A stretch of 41,598 nt of DNA from Oscillospiraceae bacterium (GTDB taxonomy: Bacteria > Bacillota > Clostridia > Oscillospirales > Acutalibacteraceae): NCBI GenBank assembly GCA_031280825.1, contig JAITGE010000020.1, positions 1-41,598 of the forward strand. Direction: 5' to 3'. Positions 32,685-40,742 of the stretch are shown one piece after another. A program made the position numbers and the translations under genes. The notes under the pieces are model-generated. The model was not told the origin of the DNA and ran no database searches. It was given only the letters and a program-made list of their open reading frames with translations. Within the stretch, counting starts at the first letter, position 1; every line of letters begins with the position of its first letter.

Positions 32685-33947
32685 TTAATACCGTGTTAAT
32701 CCAAAGGCTGCGTTTATTACGTCTGCCCTACAGAATATGGCGGTGTAATTCGTGCCTGGCGCACCCCCATGAAGAATACCGGCAGTGTAATGATCTGGGA
32801 GTCGTCCCGGGTGTGAGGGAGCTATGTGCGCTAAGACGATTCCACCGCTATCCCCGCCCGCCGCATCAGCATCTGTTCCGACCAAACCGGTTATGCCATT
32901 TGCGCCAGTCATGCTTGGGCGAGTTACAACGCCATAGGTGTATCCTGTTGCACATCCCACTTTTGCAATTGGGTCACCCAAGCAAAAAACGGTTTGGATT
33001 TGTGTTAAAAAAGTCATGAATCCATTTGCATAATTGGACGGGGCGTAGCTGGAATTTGTAGCAATAAAAGCACCGTCAACGTTTCCGCTGTACTGTTGTT
33101 TCTTGACGGCTCCATAAGTTGTGCTTTGATTGACCGCTACACCTCCATGCCCTGCGGTAACAATCCCAACAGTTCCATCGCTAAGCCTCGCTCTATATCC
33201 AATGGAAGCAAATATGCTACTGTTGATCAGGACTCCTTGTCCCGGGTTAATTACGGTGGGGGATGGTGCTTCAGTGGTGGTTGTTCCGCATTTGTAGGTT
33301 TGAATCAGTGCGATCGCTTTTGCAAAATGGAGAATAGGCGAGTCAAGAACCGTACTCTTGAAGCGCGCAATCTCCACTTCGTTACAAGCAACCATCCGCA
33401 CTTCAATTCTGTTGTTGAGCGTGTCTTCGGCACACGAATCCATATTGTCAAAAGCCGCGGGACGATTAGGTGCAAGATACAGCTTATTGAGGGCGTTCAT
33501 TGTTTTCTCTAGTTCGTTGAACGAAAATTCAACGCTTTCTGTAATGACGCCTTCCTCTTCCAAGAACGCTGCAACGCGATTGTAAAGGGAAGATTTTTTC
33601 GAAACGGCATCATCGACAATTTGCACAACCATATTGCCGTCATCATTGTAGTAGATTCCACCGATGAAATCCGGATAGATAGATTCGCCCGCGCTGTCCT
33701 TCGGGAAAAAGCCCATCAGCTTCGCGTCATTGGAATGAGCGTTTCTCAGGTTTTCCAAGTACTCTTCGCCGTACTGCGCAAGGAGCTGCTCGTTCCAAGA
33801 CGCAACAAACGCTTCGTCTTGAAGCATATCCTCAACGAAAACAATGCCATCCTGACCGTTTGCGTCTGCTTGCGAAATTGCTTGACCGGAAAAAATTACG
33901 ACCATCGCGAAAAGGGCCGCGACGATTGCGGTGATGCGCTTTTTCAT
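32685..33947 (-). CDS. Secreted chymotrypsin-fold serine protease with propeptide
   Basis: This 420-residue protein has a signal peptide (about 1-28), a propeptide-like region rich in acidic residues (about 30-215), and a protease domain resembling streptogrisin/S1 enzymes. The triad is visible as His267 in TAGHGG, Asp291 in GNVDGAFI and Ser367 in GGDSGG. Cys pairs may form disulfides. GAAAGGAGG precedes the ATG, and a strong promoter lies upstream. Base composition is lower in GC than the core genes, which suggests acquisition. Substrate is unknown. Confidence 0.85.
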   Translation of the reverse strand: MKKRITAIVAALFAMVVIFSGQAISQADANGQDGIVFVEDMLQDEAFVASWNEQLLAQYGEEYLENLRNAHSNDAKLMGFFPKDSAGESIYPDFIGGIYYNDDGNMVVQIVDDAVSKKSSLYNRVAAFLEEEGVITESVEFSFNELEKTMNALNKLYLAPNRPAAFDNMDSCAEDTLNNRIEVRMVACNEVEIARFKSTVLDSPILHFAKAIALIQTYKCGTTTTEAPSPTVINPGQGVLINSSIFASIGYRARLSDGTVGIVTAGHGGVAVNQSTTYGAVKKQQYSGNVDGAFIATNSSYAPSNYANGFMTFLTQIQTVFCLGDPIAKVGCATGYTYGVVTRPSMTGANGITGLVGTDADAAGGDSGGIVLAHIAPSHPGRLPDHYTAGILHGGAPGTNYTAIFCRADVINAAFGLTRY

Positions 33948-33979
33948 GAAGTTGACCTCCTTTCTAATAATTTTTGTTC

Positions 33980-34008
33980 AGTATACCATGTCATGTTACA
34001 AAAGTCAA
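33980..34008 (-). promoter_or_regulatory. Promoter of the serine protease gene
   Basis: On the minus strand TTGACT (34003-34008) and TATACT (33980-33985) with a 17-base spacer, about 20 bases before the ribosome site. Confidence 0.8.
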
Positions 34009-34053
34009 CCGCTACTGTGGTTCGCTGTTGAGGCTTTTAACAGCTGAGACAGC

Positions 34054-34395
34054 TTACTTCCTGCTGGCAGGAGCAAGACGCTTCTTTCGCAGCAAGAAGA
34101 CTGACAAAAAACCTAACAGACCTATGCCCAGAACGAGAAAAACAATCCAAGGCTTGCCGGTGGCGATCCGCGCGAGCTTGCGCACCGCCTCTTTGATTGC
34201 ATCGGCGGGGACGTCGGGGTTAAGCCGCCGAAAGGCAGATTCAACCCTGCCCGTCAGCAGCACATCGCCGTAGCTTGCCCGTTCGGCATTCGGTGCGTCG
34301 GACGCAAGGTCAATGCCGGCGGTGTATGTATAGCCGATTGACTGCAATTCTTCAATCGCCATTTCCTCAACGGCGGATTCGCACAACTTAGACAT
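34054..34395 (-). pseudogene. hsdR N-terminal stub joined to a transmembrane tail
   Basis: This 113-residue ORF starts inside the end of hsdS (ATGTCTAA overlap), just where hsdR belongs. Residues 1 to about 76 read like the N-terminus of type I restriction subunit R: SKLCESAVEEMAIEELQSIGY, then APNAERASYGDVLL and RLNPDVPADAIKEAVRKLA. The protein then changes abruptly to a membrane helix (about 83-102) and a basic tail RKKRLAPASRK. The endonuclease and helicase motor parts are gone. A deletion that fused hsdR to the end of an unrelated membrane-protein gene would explain this. Confidence 0.75.
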
Positions 34396-35614
34396 GGACT
34401 TTCACCTCCCCGGAGATTAGTTTTGGCAGCAGGGTATCGCGGAGCTTTTGCAGGGTTTGGATTTGTATCTTGTTCTTATCAATCTTTTCAAAAAATGGAT
34501 CTATAAATGTTGCAAAGGCAGAAAACTCTTCATCATTTGGAAATGCATCCGCATATTCTTGCGAATTTAGAAACGATTTGTAGTCCAAATTATGAATTCC
34601 AGAGCTTCCGTTTTCGAGGTTGAAAAATTCTCCGTTTTCCCATTTCCCTTTGATGTAAAGATAGAATGGGTGGATATATTCCTTCTTCTTGAACCTAAGA
34701 CAGCGGCAAAAGTTTGAGAACACTATCGGCAGGTCGAACAGAAGCTTAACACGGTCATTGATGTAGGTGGCACGACCTGTAGACTGCGTATCGGTACCTC
34801 CCGAAATCTCAAGGATGATGTCTCTGTCAGTTAATGCAATACGGTCATATTTCGTTGGTTTGATATACCGCAATGGAATTTTTGCAGCTAATCCAACCAT
34901 AAGCATTGCAACATCAGTACCCCTGATACAGCAGACTGGCATCGGGTGATCATCGGAGGCGTTATCCTTGCCCCACTCACCACCAAGTGTTGTTTCCAAA
35001 AAGTCACCAACATTTCTGCTTACACCACTATATGTTTTCATCCACTGCCGAAAATACGTCTGCGCCAAGGCTTCCAGCGTGGCGTTTTGCCGGGTGAGCA
35101 GGTCGATTTTGTCGTCGAGAGAGGAGAGGACTTCGGCGATGGCGCGTTGTTCTTGCACATCTGGAATGATTATATCCAGCCCCTTGATGAGCGAGGTGTT
35201 AAGATTTGGCTGTGCGCTACCGCTCTTCAAAGCAACAAGTGCCTCGTAAGCATCAGTCAAGACATAGTAAATGAAACGATAGTCAGCTTTCTTATCATCA
35301 ATGACAAGATTGCAGCAAGCCTGATTTGTGCAAACCGGTATTTTGTTTACCGCAACTCGCCCTGCCGTATCACCCTGCCCATACATAGCTACGATAATCG
35401 AATCCGCAGGTATCATTTTTGCGGAGGAATTTTCCAGCCCCGCTGTGGTGATATACGAATCGGTAGAAATAATCGGTCTGTAATTGACCTCCTTTGTCTT
35501 TACCCACGGAATGGTTCCGTTGCGATAGTATTCGACAACCTTTGTATCTGGTGTTCCACCAGTGATAACGCGAGAACACAATTCACCAAGCGTCGTTTCT
35601 CTCCACTCACTCAT
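34388..35614 (-). CDS. hsdS: Type I restriction-modification specificity subunit
   Basis: This 408-residue HsdS has two target-recognition domains, each followed by a long helix. The first domain runs from WRETTLGELCSRVITGGTPDT to about residue 150, followed by the conserved helix QEQRAIAEVLSSLDDKIDLL. The second ends with FFEKIDKNKIQIQTLQKLRDTLLPKLISGEVKV. The start at ATG 35614 follows AGGAGGTG. TRD sequences set the methylation site and cannot be decoded by eye. With hsdM intact and hsdR lost, it would support methylation only. Confidence 0.92.
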   Translation of the reverse strand: MSEWRETTLGELCSRVITGGTPDTKVVEYYRNGTIPWVKTKEVNYRPIISTDSYITTAGLENSSAKMIPADSIIVAMYGQGDTAGRVAVNKIPVCTNQACCNLVIDDKKADYRFIYYVLTDAYEALVALKSGSAQPNLNTSLIKGLDIIIPDVQEQRAIAEVLSSLDDKIDLLTRQNATLEALAQTYFRQWMKTYSGVSRNVGDFLETTLGGEWGKDNASDDHPMPVCCIRGTDVAMLMVGLAAKIPLRYIKPTKYDRIALTDRDIILEISGGTDTQSTGRATYINDRVKLLFDLPIVFSNFCRCLRFKKKEYIHPFYLYIKGKWENGEFFNLENGSSGIHNLDYKSFLNSQEYADAFPNDEEFSAFATFIDPFFEKIDKNKIQIQTLQKLRDTLLPKLISGEVKVHV

Positions 35615-35619
35615 CCCCG

Positions 35620-35751
35620 TCACCTCCTGCATCGTCCGGGAGGTCGTACTTGTTCGCGGTTCACGCCCAAAACCGCTCTGTACTGCGCGTTTTGAATCGC
35701 CGCTTTGATGCTCTCCAAAATTTGGAAGTATTCGTTGTTGTTAATCAGCAT
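35620..35751 (-). pseudogene. YhcG/DUF1016 N-terminal stub
   Basis: This 43-residue ORF overlaps the hsdM stop by 11 bases (start ATG 35751). [19 protein letters not shown] and YRAVLGVNREQV match the first helices of the DUF1016 (YhcG) N-terminal domain, which in full-length proteins is followed by a PDDEXK nuclease domain and is often inserted in type I loci. Here the sequence switches to RPPGRCRR and stops just before hsdS, so roughly 300 residues are missing. Likely a deletion scar, still providing translational coupling between hsdM and hsdS. Confidence 0.6.
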
Positions 35752-37336
35752 TTGTCGGCACCTCCACTTTCGCAAGATTCGCGCGGATGCGCTCGTCAAG
35801 GGCAACGCTTTCAGCCATTTGCGCTGTGAGCTCAGCCGTCAGCGTTTGGACACGTTCGGCAAAATCGAAGTCATCCTCGTCATCGGGCAGACCAATATAC
35901 CGTCCCGGCGTGAGCACATAATCCAGTGCGGCGACTTCTGTCCCCAACGCGAATTTGCAAAAGCCCGGCACGTCCTCATAGCCACTGCCAGTCTTCCAGT
36001 TGTGATAGGTGCCGGCAATGGTGGCGATGTCCTCCGCTGTGAATTCGCGGGTGCGGCGGTTAATCAAGCTACCCATGTTGCGGGCATCAATGAACAGGAT
36101 TTTATCGCGGCGCGGGTGGTTTTCGTCAAGCTCTTTTGCTCTGGAAAGAAACCACAAGCAAGCGGGAATTTGTGTGTTCAAAAACAGCTTGGTCGGCAGA
36201 TTGACAATACAGTCAACCAGCCCGGCATCAATCAACGCCCGACGGATTTTGTCCTCGCCGTTTGTCTTGGAGGACAGAGAGCCTTTCGCCAGAACAAATC
36301 CCGCAACCCCGGTAGGCTTGAGATGATAAAGAAAGTGCTGTATCCACGCATAATTGGCGTTGGCGGACGGCGGCGGCGTTTCGCTGTATTTCCAACGCCC
36401 GTCTGTGCGGAGCAGTTCGCCGCTCCAGTCGCTGTCGTTAAACGGCGGGTTGGCGATAACAAAATCTGACTTGAGGTCAGGGTGAGCATCGGACAAAAAG
36501 CTACCCTCGTTGTTCCACCGCACGTTGGACGAATCAATCCCGCGCAAGGCAAGGTTCATCTTGCACAGCCGCCAGGTGGTCTGGTTGCTCTCCTGACCAT
36601 AAACGGACACAACGCTCTCGAATAACTTATCGATTTCCTTCGCCTTTCCATTATAGCGGTCGGCATGGGCTTCGATAAACTTTTCACTCTGCACAAACAT
36701 ACCGCCCGAACCGCAGCAAGGGTCGAGTACGCGCCCCTCATAAGGTTCGAGCATTTCAACGAGCAACTGAACAACGCAGCGGGGCGTATAGAACTGCCCG
36801 CCCTTTTTGCCCTCCGCAAGCGCAAACTGGCCGAGAAAATATTCGTACACACGCCCAAGCACATCGTTGGAGCGGGAAACGCTGTCGCCCAAAGCGATGG
36901 TACTGATAATATCAATCAAGCCGCCGAGGGATTGCTTGTCCAGCTTCTCCTTGGCGTATTCTTTCGGTAACACGCCTTTGAGTGACGGGTTGTCTTTTTC
37001 GATAGCGTCCATTGCGTCGTCCACATCTTTGCCGACGGTGGCGAGTTTGGCTCTGCCCTGAAGATAGTCCCACCGCGCCTGCGGCGGAACATAAAAGACA
37101 TTCTCCGTACGGTATTCATAAGGATCGTCCGGGTCTGCGCCCGCATAATCGCCCTCGCCAGCTTCGAGCTTATGGTAAAGCTCGTAGAAGTTGTCCGAGA
37201 TGTATTTTAGGAAAATCAGCCCCAGCACAATGTGCTTGTACTCGGCCGCGTCTATATTTTTGCGCAGCTTATCGGCAGATGCCCAAAGCACCTGCTCAAC
37301 CGGCTGTTCTTTCACTTCTTTTTTAGCTTTCGCCAT
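35741..37336 (-). CDS. hsdM: Type I restriction-modification DNA methyltransferase subunit
   Basis: This 531-residue N6-adenine methyltransferase has an N-terminal helical HsdM_N domain ([23 protein letters not shown]) and the N6_Mtase core. SAM motif I is [12 protein letters not shown] and the catalytic motif IV is [22 protein letters not shown] is the typical link between the parts. The start ATG 37336 lies behind GGAGGG and inside the end of the upstream HTH gene. It appears intact and, with HsdS, should methylate chromosomal sites. Confidence 0.95.
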   Translation of the reverse strand: MAKAKKEVKEQPVEQVLWASADKLRKNIDAAEYKHIVLGLIFLKYISDNFYELYHKLEAGEGDYAGADPDDPYEYRTENVFYVPPQARWDYLQGRAKLATVGKDVDDAMDAIEKDNPSLKGVLPKEYAKEKLDKQSLGGLIDIISTIALGDSVSRSNDVLGRVYEYFLGQFALAEGKKGGQFYTPRCVVQLLVEMLEPYEGRVLDPCCGSGGMFVQSEKFIEAHADRYNGKAKEIDKLFESVVSVYGQESNQTTWRLCKMNLALRGIDSSNVRWNNEGSFLSDAHPDLKSDFVIANPPFNDSDWSGELLRTDGRWKYSETPPPSANANYAWIQHFLYHLKPTGVAGFVLAKGSLSSKTNGEDKIRRALIDAGLVDCIVNLPTKLFLNTQIPACLWFLSRAKELDENHPRRDKILFIDARNMGSLINRRTREFTAEDIATIAGTYHNWKTGSGYEDVPGFCKFALGTEVAALDYVLTPGRYIGLPDDEDDFDFAERVQTLTAELTAQMAESVALDERIRANLAKVEVPTNAD

Positions 37337-37565
37337 CTGCGTTACCCTCCGTATCGTTTTTGGTATCGTTGCCTGAACCCGCGCCGCCGGAGCGTATCCA
37401 TTCATCGACTTCCGAGAATTTGAATTTCCACAAGCGCCCCACCTTATGGGCGGGCATCTTGCGGTTACCGATCCACCGCAAAACCGTCTCGCGGCTTACG
37501 CCTAAATATGTTTGCACTTCGTCCATTGACTTCCAGTTTTCAATTTCTGATTTATCCTTGCCCAT
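37323..37565 (-). CDS. Excisionase-type helix-turn-helix protein
   Basis: This 80-residue protein has an HTH_17/MerR-like domain: [20 protein letters not shown], then [22 protein letters not shown]. The C-terminus is a disordered Gly/Asp/Asn tail. It is the first recognisable gene of the type I operon, overlapping hsdM by 14 bases, and probably regulates it. GGAGGG before the ATG lies in the end of the small ORF upstream. Confidence 0.85.
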   Translation of the reverse strand: MGKDKSEIENWKSMDEVQTYLGVSRETVLRWIGNRKMPAHKVGRLWKFKFSEVDEWIRSGGAGSGNDTKNDTEGNADGES

Positions 37566-37568
37566 GCA

Positions 37569-37703
37569 TCAACCCTCCATTTTCTGAGCCGCCGCTTCAT
37601 CGGCGGCCTTTTTGCGTTCAAGATACAATTTGAATGAAACAGTGATGCGCATTCTCAGCCCATCTTTGTTCGGGAAGCACAATCTTCCCTCGTGGCCTTT
37701 CAT
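37569..37703 (-). CDS. Small basic ORF leading the type I operon
   Basis: This 44-residue ORF starts at ATG 37703 behind GAGGCGG and ends 3 bases before the HTH gene. The C-terminal part FKLYLERKKAADEAAAQKMEG is a charged helix. Directly upstream the same frame reads GAYEAVW and then TAA, with no ATG, so the ORF may be the second part of a longer gene broken by an in-frame stop. No family assigned. A CGGCGGC hairpin with T run here (about 37590-37615, plus strand) coincides with the helical tail. Confidence 0.4.
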   Translation of the reverse strand: MKGHEGRLCFPNKDGLRMRITVSFKLYLERKKAADEAAAQKMEG

Positions 37704-37871
37704 TTACCAAACCGCCTCATAGGCTCCATCTTGCCCACGGGCATCGAATCGTACTGTCAAAGCGGCGGTCTCTCCGGGTTTTGTTGTTGGCACTTCGACA
37801 CTTGGTGTAGAAGCGATTGGCGCGATGTCTTTCTGATTTCTCGGTCACGGTTCGGCAAAATCGTCTCTATT
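37704..37871 (-). other. Leader of the type I operon
   Basis: About 170 bases between the promoter and the first supported ORF. Short open frames exist, one in frame with the 37569 ORF across a TAA, but none has a convincing start. No known RNA family is recognised. Confidence 0.3.
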
Positions 37872-37900
37872 ATTATACCACCTGTCGAGGCGAATTACAA
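37872..37900 (-). promoter_or_regulatory. Promoter of the type I operon
   Basis: On the minus strand TTGTAA (37895-37900) and TATAAT (37872-37877) with a 17-base spacer. It faces the HTH-hsdM-hsdS genes and is divergent from the ORF at 37981. Confidence 0.7.
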
Positions 37901-37980
37901 TAAGAAATTACGAAAAAGTTCCTTGTGACACAAAAAGCCACTTCAAACGTCCAACATAAAACTCCAAGGAGGTGATTCGC

Positions 37981-38154
37981 ATGGCAAAGACCAACACTCG
38001 GCAAACGTCGAGGAAGGTTGCAAGCAAGGCTTCGGGACTGCTAAGAAGCGGCCGGACAAGTTCTGCGACCAAGTCGGTAGCCGGGTCTGCTCTTTTGCAG
38101 ACCAGACCAAAGCCCAAGGGCACAAGATGCGCAGAGACACAGGCGGGAGCGTGA
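37981..38154 (+). CDS. Small basic protein of the KTNTRQTS type
   Basis: This 57-residue ORF has ATG 37981 behind a strong AAGGAGGTG. The sequence is Lys/Arg/Ser/Thr-rich: MAKTNTRQTSRKVASKAS, then SSATKSVAGSALLQ. It recalls small uncharacterised proteins often found in accessory regions near toxin-antitoxin or restriction genes; this is memory-based. The last 15 residues diverge from that pattern. Function unknown. Likely a nucleic-acid-binding or disordered protein. Confidence 0.6.
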   Translation: MAKTNTRQTSRKVASKASGLLRSGRTSSATKSVAGSALLQTRPKPKGTRCAETQAGA

Positions 38155-38199
38155 ACTGGAAAGATAGCCCTTCGAACATCTATTATAAACGATGATCCC

Positions 38200-38229
38200 T
38201 TGACGATAGAGCTTTTTATCGACTATACT
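38200..38229 (+). promoter_or_regulatory. Upstream promoter of the AAA_14 ATPase gene
   Basis: TTGACG (38200-38205) and TATACT (38224-38229) with an 18-base spacer. The -10 box is part of the inverted repeat half TATACTCGA (38224-38232). Confidence 0.5.
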
Positions 38230-38250
38230 CGATAATATTTCAAAAAACAG

Positions 38251-38279
38251 TTGCAATGTCGAGTATAATGTGGTATAAT
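38251..38279 (+). promoter_or_regulatory. Proximal promoter of the AAA_14 ATPase gene with inverted repeat
   Basis: TTGCAA (38251-38256) and TATAAT (38274-38279) with a 17-base spacer. The half-site TCGAGTATA (38259-38267) lies in the spacer and is the exact reverse complement of TATACTCGA at 38224-38232, so a single dimeric repressor could cover both promoters. Confidence 0.65.
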
Positions 38280-38302
38280 ACTAAGGAGAGGAGATGGTCA
38301 CT

Positions 38303-39478
38303 ATGATTAAACGCGAACTTTATCTGAAACAAATCCGACCGTTTATCGGCAAGGATGTTGTCAAAATCATAACCGGTCTGCGGCGCAGCGGCAAGTCTGT
38401 TTTGCTTGAACTCATTCGTGATGAAATCAACAAACCCGAAAATAGCATATATCTGAACTTTGAGAGCAAAAAAAACAGTAAATACACAAACGCCGATACG
38501 CTGTATAACTATGTATTGAAAAAAGCCGGCAAAAGCAAAGACAAATGGTATTTGTTTTTTGATGAAATTCAGGAAGTTGAAAACTGGGAGCAAGTGGTAA
38601 ACTCGTTCAGGGTTGATTTTGATGCGGATATTTATATCACGGGTTCTAACGCAAAGCTGTTGTCGGGCGAACTGGCTACGCTGATTTCGGGTCGGTATGT
38701 TCAGTTTGTGGTATATCCCTTATCCTACAAAGAATTTGCTTTGCTCAACGAGGGTAAAACATTTGACGACTACCTGAAAATCGGCGGAATGCCGTTTATC
38801 AGCAACATTATCGGCGACGAAAAAGCGATAGATTTATATCTTGAAGATGTGTATAATTCGGTCGTTTTGAAAGATGTTGTTAAACGCAATAATATCCGTG
38901 ATGTTGACCTGCTTGAACGCATCATCACCTATGTGCTTGCCAATGTGGGAACGACTTTTTCCGCTACTTCAATCGCAAAATATTTCAAAAACGAGCATCG
39001 TAAGGTAAGCACCGATACCATTCTCAACTATATCAAATATTGCGAGGAAGCGTATCTGTTCTACAAGCTGAAAAGGCAGGATATTCAAGGGAAAGAACTG
39101 CTTGATGTTGCGAAAAAGTATTTTGTAGTTGACCACGGATTGCGTGAGGCTATTTACGGCGATAATATGAAAGACATTGAAAAGGTTTTAGAAAACCTTG
39201 TGTGCCTTGAACTGTTACGCAGAGGGTATACGGTTACAGTCGGAACGCTCGGCGGCAAAGAGGTTGATTTCATTGGCGTGAAAAACAAAGAAACAATCTA
39301 TGTTCAAGTCGCCTATGTTATGCCAAGTAGCGACACGCAGGAAAGAGAGTTTGGAAACCTCAAAAAAATAGAAGATAATTATCCGAAATATGTGGTTTCA
39401 ATGGATACCGTCAATATGAGCCAAGACGGTATAAAGCACTTTCATATTAAAGACTTTTTGACTTCCGATATTTATTGA
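38303..39478 (+). CDS. AAA_14/DUF4143 ATPase
   Basis: This 391-residue protein has an N-terminal P-loop ATPase with Walker A TGLRRSGKS (about 25-33) and Walker B WYLFFDEIQEV (about 89-99). A winged-helix-like middle follows, then a C-terminal DUF4143 domain with LENLVCLELLRRGYTVTVGTLGGKEVDFI, a PD-(D/E)XK-like pattern. This large family is common in gut bacteria and mobile regions. Its role is unknown; defence or regulation is often suggested. The gene is clearly AT-richer than its surroundings, indicating recent transfer. The ATG at 38303 is better spaced from GGAGAGGAG than the one at 38294. Confidence 0.88.
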   Translation: MIKRELYLKQIRPFIGKDVVKIITGLRRSGKSVLLELIRDEINKPENSIYLNFESKKNSKYTNADTLYNYVLKKAGKSKDKWYLFFDEIQEVENWEQVVNSFRVDFDADIYITGSNAKLLSGELATLISGRYVQFVVYPLSYKEFALLNEGKTFDDYLKIGGMPFISNIIGDEKAIDLYLEDVYNSVVLKDVVKRNNIRDVDLLERIITYVLANVGTTFSATSIAKYFKNEHRKVSTDTILNYIKYCEEAYLFYKLKRQDIQGKELLDVAKKYFVVDHGLREAIYGDNMKDIEKVLENLVCLELLRRGYTVTVGTLGGKEVDFIGVKNKETIYVQVAYVMPSSDTQEREFGNLKKIEDNYPKYVVSMDTVNMSQDGIKHFHIKDFLTSDIY

Positions 39479-39665
39479 TGTGAACTGTGTCCCGAAGACC
39501 GCCGTGACCATTTGCCATCCGGCCTCACCTCCTCCCACTTGATAAGGGGCCATATACCCCTCTTAAAACCGCGATTTTTCACGCGATCCCCCACCCCGTT
39601 GCCCAATCGGACAAGACGTAGAGATTTTTATCCCCCTACTCATTCAAAAAAAATCGAACGATTGA
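39447..39665 (-). other. Probable prophage terminase leader remnant
   Basis: On the minus strand this stretch has GGGGGATAAAAATCTCTACG, GC-rich tracts, and a very strong GGGAGGAGGTGAGG site before ATG 39518. That ATG opens only a 23-residue ORF (MANGHGGLRD...) that runs into the antisense of the ATPase gene end. The layout resembles the segment between an HNH nuclease and the P27-type small terminase in clostridial prophages, with the terminase itself cut off. Pattern memory only. Confidence 0.35.
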
Positions 39666-39696
39666 TGTTGACAAAACCGTTCGATTGGAGTATAAT
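39652..39696 (+). promoter_or_regulatory. Promoter-operator of the toxin-antitoxin pair
   Basis: TTGACA (39668-39673) and TATAAT (39691-39696) with a 17-base spacer. A perfect 9-bp inverted repeat, AATCGAACG (39652-39660) and CGTTCGATT (39678-39686), brackets the -35 box. This fits self-repression by the antitoxin-toxin complex. Confidence 0.8.
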
Positions 39697-39751
39697 AATA
39701 TAGAAACCGCAAAACCTAAATAATGTCCGAATTTCAAAAGGAGGAATTGCT

Positions 39752-39982
39752 ATGTTAGTTACCGCAACCGAGTTCAAAAGCAATATTGGCCGCTATCTGT
39801 CCCTCGTTGCCACCGAGGACATCTTCATCACCAAGAACGGTAAGAGCGTCGCCAAGCTGTCCAGCGCCCAGCAGGATAAGGTGGACATTATGAAGTCGCT
39901 GTTTGGAGTTGCCAAAGGAAGCGACATGACTTTGGAACAAGCCAGAGCGGAAAGGCGGGCGCGTTATGAAACTGCTGATTGA
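39752..39982 (+). CDS. Phd/YefM-family antitoxin
   Basis: This 76-residue protein starts MLVTATEFKSNIGRYLSLV and continues with IFITKNGKSVAKL, the Phd/YefM DNA-binding fold (about 1-45). The charged C-terminal helix (about 50-76, EQARAERRARYE) would wrap and block the toxin. AAGGAGG precedes the ATG. The last 17 bases overlap the toxin gene, the usual arrangement. Confidence 0.9.
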   Translation: MLVTATEFKSNIGRYLSLVATEDIFITKNGKSVAKLSSAQQDKVDIMKSLFGVAKGSDMTLEQARAERRARYETAD

Positions 39983-40376
39983 CACCAACGTCATTCTGGA
40001 CGCGCTGATGGTGCGCGAACCGTGGGCTGCCTCAGCGCAGGCCGTCCTGTTGGCCATCGCCGAAGAAAAAGCCGACGGCTGTATCACCGCCAGTTCCTTT
40101 ACTGGTCTGTATTACCTGATCCATAAACATCTGCGGGACAACGAACAAACCAAGCAGGTGCTGCTTGGTTTGCTGTCGTCCATCAATGTGCTGGACGTAA
40201 CCGGCGCGGATTGCGAGAAAGCGTTCGAGCTGCCTATGTCCGATTACGAGGACGCGCTGCTGGCCTATTGTGCCAAGCGGCACAAGGTCAATCTCATTGT
40301 TACCCGCAACCCGAAACACTTTGAGGGCTCGCCGGTGAAGGTGATCGAGCCGGACGCGCTTTTGAAAACGCTTTGA
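39966..40376 (+). CDS. PIN-domain toxin (VapC-like ribonuclease)
   Basis: This 136-residue PIN nuclease shows Asp6 in LIDTNVILD, the SDYEDALL cluster (Asp93, Glu95, Asp96) and TRNPKHF near the end, matching the metal-binding acidic residues of VapC toxins, which cut tRNA or rRNA. It is paired with a Phd-type antitoxin rather than VapB, a known mix. A strong terminator follows. It appears complete and probably active. Confidence 0.9.
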   Translation: MKLLIDTNVILDALMVREPWAASAQAVLLAIAEEKADGCITASSFTGLYYLIHKHLRDNEQTKQVLLGLLSSINVLDVTGADCEKAFELPMSDYEDALLAYCAKRHKVNLIVTRNPKHFEGSPVKVIEPDALLKTL

Positions 40377-40386
40377 GAGCAAAGCC

Positions 40387-40421
40387 AAGAGGACGGGTAT
40401 CATTGTGTTACCCGTCCTCTT
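40387..40421 (+). terminator. Terminator of the toxin-antitoxin operon
   Basis: A 13-bp stem (40387-40399 with 40409-40421) and a 9-base loop are followed by further T residues, 11 bases after the PIN gene stop. The stem's A run on the other strand lets it work for the convergent HNH remnant as well. Confidence 0.9.
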
Positions 40422-40422
40422 T

Positions 40423-40724
40423 TTACCCCCGGAGCTTATTACTCTCGCCCAGCGTAATCCCGGAATGGCAGGACGTACACAAAGCCACAGATTATTCGCG
40501 GCATGAGTGCCGCCCTTGGACAGCGGCTGGATATGGTGAACCTCCTGCGCCGGAGTCAGCCGCCCGGCAGCCTCGCATTGCTCACACAGCGGGTGCGCCG
40601 CAATGTAGCAGTCGCGGATTCGCTTCCATGCCAAAGCGCGGCGGTAACGCTCTTTGAGAGCGTCTATCTGCGCTTTTTTGCCGCTTCCCTCACTTCTTCT
40701 AACGTCGCGTCGCGCTAGCCACAT
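40423..40724 (-). pseudogene. HNH endonuclease, frameshifted (prophage remnant)
   Basis: The first frame from ATG 40724 gives a basic N-terminus, then HPLCEQCEAAGRLTPAQEVHHIQPLSKGGTHAANNL, i.e. the first Cys pair and the His-Asn part of an HNH nuclease. The frame breaks near 40480-40496. Another frame continues with ALCTSCHSGITLGE and stops at 40423, supplying the second Cys pair and last His. One base appears lost. Such small HNH proteins sit next to terminase genes in tailed phages. No start with a good ribosome site is visible, so the 5' end may also be trimmed. Confidence 0.75.
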
Positions 40725-40742
40725 CGGATATTCTCAAAAATG

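Noticed and set aside
40032-40430. Minus-strand continuation of the HNH frame across the PIN toxin gene
   Set aside because: After the frameshift this frame is just antisense of the toxin; the true HNH ending is in another frame and stops at 40423.
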